Assembly (NCBI GenBank): GCA_000802095.1
Contig: JUEB01000033.1
Coordinates: 465,015-529,014, forward strand
Direction of reading: 5' to 3'
DNA length: 64,000 nt
Origin: Peptococcaceae bacterium BICA1-7
Lineage (GTDB): Bacteria > Bacillota > Desulfotomaculia > Desulfotomaculales > Desulfocucumaceae
In this document: piece by piece, positions 61,730 through 64,000 of the stretch
Numbering within the stretch: position 1 is the first letter of the stretch
Layout of the letters: the number at the start of each line of letters is the position of its first letter
The notes under the pieces: generated by a model
Told to the model about the DNA's origin: nothing
The model's input: the letters and a program-made list of their open reading frames with translations, nothing else
The model's database searches: none
Translations under genes and position numbers: made by a program

Positions 61730-64000
61730 ATGGACGTTAAAGCAAGTATTAAAAAACTGTCGGTTATTGCTATATTGTTTACTTTTGCCTTATGCAGTAG
61801 AGCTTATGCAAGTGCATATGGAGACAATCTGGTGTCAAATGGGAGCTTTTCAAGCGGAGATAAAACAGGATGGACCGATGTAACGGGCGATGGATTGCTT
61901 AGTGTAATAGATCCAGCTGGTATTAGTATTTTACCATATTCAGGCGATGGTTCTTATGTTCTTGACTATTTTAATAATACAGGCACAGCAGATGCCGAGT
62001 CATACCAGGAAATAGATGTATCAAGCTTTGCTTCGGATATTGCGCAACACAAGGTGAACCTGAACATTTCAGGCTATACCAGAAAATACTGGAATTCCGC
62101 TAGTTCCATAATAAGGCTTGACTTATATGATAATTTAAATAATTTATTGGACACATATTCCATTCAAGGGCCGGACGTGGCATCAGACCCTGCTTACCCG
62201 CTTCGAAATCAAAACAATGAATGGAGTGAGGTATCTGAAACCTATTACAACATAAACTCCAATACCAGACTGATAAAAATATCACTTGCTGCATATATTG
62301 AGCAAGGAGTTACAGATCCATATGCTCCTAGTTTCAAAACAGCAGACTGCGACTATGTGGAGTTTGATGGGATAAATTTGAATTTAACACTGGATACAAA
62401 CCCGCCCGGCGGCTACAGCGTGGACATTGGTCCAACTAGCATAACCGATGCCAATAAGACCAATTTCGCATATACATTTGCCGGGGCGGAGGTGGGGGCA
62501 ACTTATAACTATACAATCACAAGCAGCGGCGGTGGCGGTTCTGTCACAGGCAGTGGTACAATAGCTTCGGCAACCGATACAATATCGGGAATAGACGTGA
62601 GCGGCCTGTCCGACGGAACGCTTACACTAAGCGTGACGCTGACTGACGTTGCAGGCAACACGGGGAGTGCGGCAACGGATACGGTATTAAAGGATGTGAT
62701 TACACCAAGCGGGTATTCGGTTAGCATTGCATCTGAATATGTAAACAATGCCAATAAGAATAATTTTTCCTTCACCTTTTCAGGAGCTGAGCCTGGGGCC
62801 GTATACAATTACACAGTTATGAGCAGCGGCGGCGGAGGTCCTGTTACGGGTAGCGGAACGATTTCTACAGCGACGGACACAACATCAGGCATCAATGTGA
62901 CTCCCCTTGGAGACGGAACGCTGACGCTGAACGCTACTATTACCGATGCGGCAGGGAACGAGGGAATTGCTGCAACCGATACGGTGAGCAAAGATACGAC
63001 AGTTCCGACCGCAGCCATAACAGCAGGAACAACAGCGGGTGGCGATGCGCTGGTAAATGCGGCGGAGAAAGCGGAAGGTTTTAATGTAGTGGCACAGAGC
63101 AGCGAAGCGACCGGGAAGCTGTATGTAGTACCTGATGGCACTGCAGCCGATATCTCTGATATAGCCACTGCTAAAATAGGAGAGGCAAATGTGACGGCAG
63201 CCAATACTGATACTACGATAACAGTAGCTGCGAACCATATAGGGATATCTGACGGGACATCGTACGGGGTATACGCGGTTGATGCGGCTGGAAATACCTC
63301 CACCATATCAGGCGTGGCATTTACAGCTGATCTGGCAGCTCCCACCGGAGGCAGCATCAGTATAAACGGCGGAGACACCTACACCACCAGCACCACGGTG
63401 ACGCTTACCCTGTCCGCCACAGGGGCGAGCGAGATGATGGTTAGCGAGGACAGCGGCTTCAGCGGCGCAAGCTATGAGGCATATGCAACCAGCAAGAGCT
63501 TCACTCTGAGCAGCGGAGACGGGACAAAGACGGTCTATGTGAAATACAGGGACGCTGCGGGCAATGAGGCCAGCGGAACCATCAGCGACAGCATCACGCT
63601 GGATACAACAGCCCCCACCGGAGGCAGCATCAGCATCAATGGCGGGGCTACATATGCCAACAGCACTTCCGTAACGCTTACCCTGTCTGCCGCAGGCGCA
63701 AGCGAGATGATGGTGAGCGAGGACAGCGGCTTCAGCGGCGCAAGCTACGAGGAATATGCAACCAGCAAGAGCTTCACGCTGAGCAGCGGAGACGGAATAA
63801 AGACGGTCTATGTGAAATACAGGGACGCAGCGGGCAATGAGGCCAGCGGAACCATAAGCGATAGCATCACGCTGGACACAACGGCTCCCACCGGAGGCAG
63901 CATCAGCATCAACGGCGGAAACACCTACACCAACAGCACTTCCGTAACGCTTACCCTGTCCGCAACAGGGGCGAGCGAGATGATGGTGAGCGAGGACAGC
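61730..64000 (+). CDS. Giant secreted repeat protein, partial (runs off window)
   Basis: An open frame of 757 codons from ATG 61730 (GGGAGG upstream) to the last base, with no stop. A signal peptide (about 1-28, ...ALCSRAYASA) precedes a CBM-like beta sandwich (NLVSNGSFSSGDKTGWTDVT..., about 34-220), then two about 105-residue Ig-like repeats (YSVDIGPTSITDANKTNFAYTFAGAE; YSVSIASEYVNNANKNNFSFTFSGAE), a third different unit, and near-identical tandem units of 91 residues (TGGSISINGGDTYTTSTTVTLTLSATGASEMMVSED...), the first at about 63338, the next at 63611 and 63884. It is likely anchored at the surface or released; ligand is probably a carbohydrate. Confidence 0.85.
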   Translation, partial: MDVKASIKKLSVIAILFTFALCSRAYASAYGDNLVSNGSFSSGDKTGWTDVTGDGLLSVIDPAGISILPYSGDGSYVLDYFNNTGTADAESYQEIDVSSFASDIAQHKVNLNISGYTRKYWNSASSIIRLDLYDNLNNLLDTYSIQGPDVASDPAYPLRNQNNEWSEVSETYYNINSNTRLIKISLAAYIEQGVTDPYAPSFKTADCDYVEFDGINLNLTLDTNPPGGYSVDIGPTSITDANKTNFAYTFAGAEVGATYNYTITSSGGGGSVTGSGTIASATDTISGIDVSGLSDGTLTLSVTLTDVAGNTGSAATDTVLKDVITPSGYSVSIASEYVNNANKNNFSFTFSGAEPGAVYNYTVMSSGGGGPVTGSGTISTATDTTSGINVTPLGDGTLTLNATITDAAGNEGIAATDTVSKDTTVPTAAITAGTTAGGDALVNAAEKAEGFNVVAQSSEATGKLYVVPDGTAADISDIATAKIGEANVTAANTDTTITVAANHIGISDGTSYGVYAVDAAGNTSTISGVAFTADLAAPTGGSISINGGDTYTTSTTVTLTLSATGASEMMVSEDSGFSGASYEAYATSKSFTLSSGDGTKTVYVKYRDAAGNEASGTISDSITLDTTAPTGGSISINGGATYANSTSVTLTLSAAGASEMMVSEDSGFSGASYEEYATSKSFTLSSGDGIKTVYVKYRDAAGNEASGTISDSITLDTTAPTGGSISINGGNTYTNSTSVTLTLSATGASEMMVSEDS
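63341..64000 (+). repeat. Tandem 273-bp coding repeat
   Basis: Unit starts at 63341, 63614 and 63887: exactly 273 bp (91 codons) apart. The first two full units are almost the same in DNA, differing at scattered bases; the third begins the same way and is cut by the window end. Recent duplication or gene conversion. Confidence 0.9.

Noticed and set aside
62509..63378. Proline/valine-rich minus-strand frames under the giant protein
   Set aside because: Shadows of Ig-like repeats; the plus strand is an uninterrupted 757-codon frame with a signal peptide.

Overview
The window looks like chromosome of an anaerobic, monoderm, sporulating-clade Clostridium relative (Desulfotomaculum/Pelotomaculum-like Peptococcaceae). 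This is inferred from protein families and style only: Gram-positive ribosome binding sites, GTG/TTG starts, a Tad pilus locus without a secretin, ferredoxin-dependent indolepyruvate oxidoreductase, 4-hydroxybutyryl-CoA dehydratase-type enzyme, oxygen-sensitive Fe-S proteins and two selenoproteins. No rRNA, tRNA, CRISPR array, transposase or integrase was seen.

1-16 kb: a membrane thioredoxin-like protein and a diguanylate cyclase are translationally coupled to a Tad/Flp pilus operon (CpaB, CpaF, TadB, TadC, a pilin, two TadE-like pseudopilins, a TadG-like protein) that closes with a terminator. Next come three tandem paralogous secreted fibre-like proteins (variable AT-rich head, Ala/Asn/Thr stalk with repeated AVRDxxGTVL motifs, conserved Ig-like end), a lipoprotein and a secreted propeller-like protein, all likely surface parts. 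Two AT-rich secreted proteins lie on the minus strand, followed by a DUF3796-like/XRE pair whose promoter carries three operators exactly 21 bp apart. 16-31 kb: housekeeping and metabolic genes (DegV, Mug-type uracil glycosylase, malic enzyme with ACT domain, Fe alcohol dehydrogenase, MgtC, EamA, Tex, AbfD-like dehydratase, an FtsW-like protein with its PadR regulator). A HesB-related selenoprotein is hidden behind an in-frame UGA at 25020.

31-50 kb: PatB aminotransferase; a NapH/ferredoxin reductase fusion behind a consensus promoter and a perfect CsoR/CstR-type palindrome; metallo-beta-lactamase proteins; an old-yellow-enzyme fused to what looks like a degenerate histidine kinase core; a second uracil glycosylase; a second diguanylate cyclase; a SelW-like selenoprotein (UGA at 42466 with a GGUCU-loop SECIS); a U32 pair; an FrhB-like/IorA/IorB operon; and a large acyl-CoA dehydrogenase behind a FadR-like operator. 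50-64 kb: GlpK, VanW, an Orn/Lys/Arg decarboxylase-family protein, transporters, a chemoreceptor with a C-terminal Cache-like domain behind a leader terminator, and finally an unusual surface locus: a Rossmann methyltransferase-like gene divergent from two mini tail-collar proteins, a discoidin/cadherin-like protein and a giant repeat protein that runs off the window.

Two families of dispersed intergenic repeats (CACAGAG-type and CTGACTC-type) occur at several gene borders. Several starts were chosen away from the longest reading frame because a ribosome binding site fits better; this is noted entry by entry.
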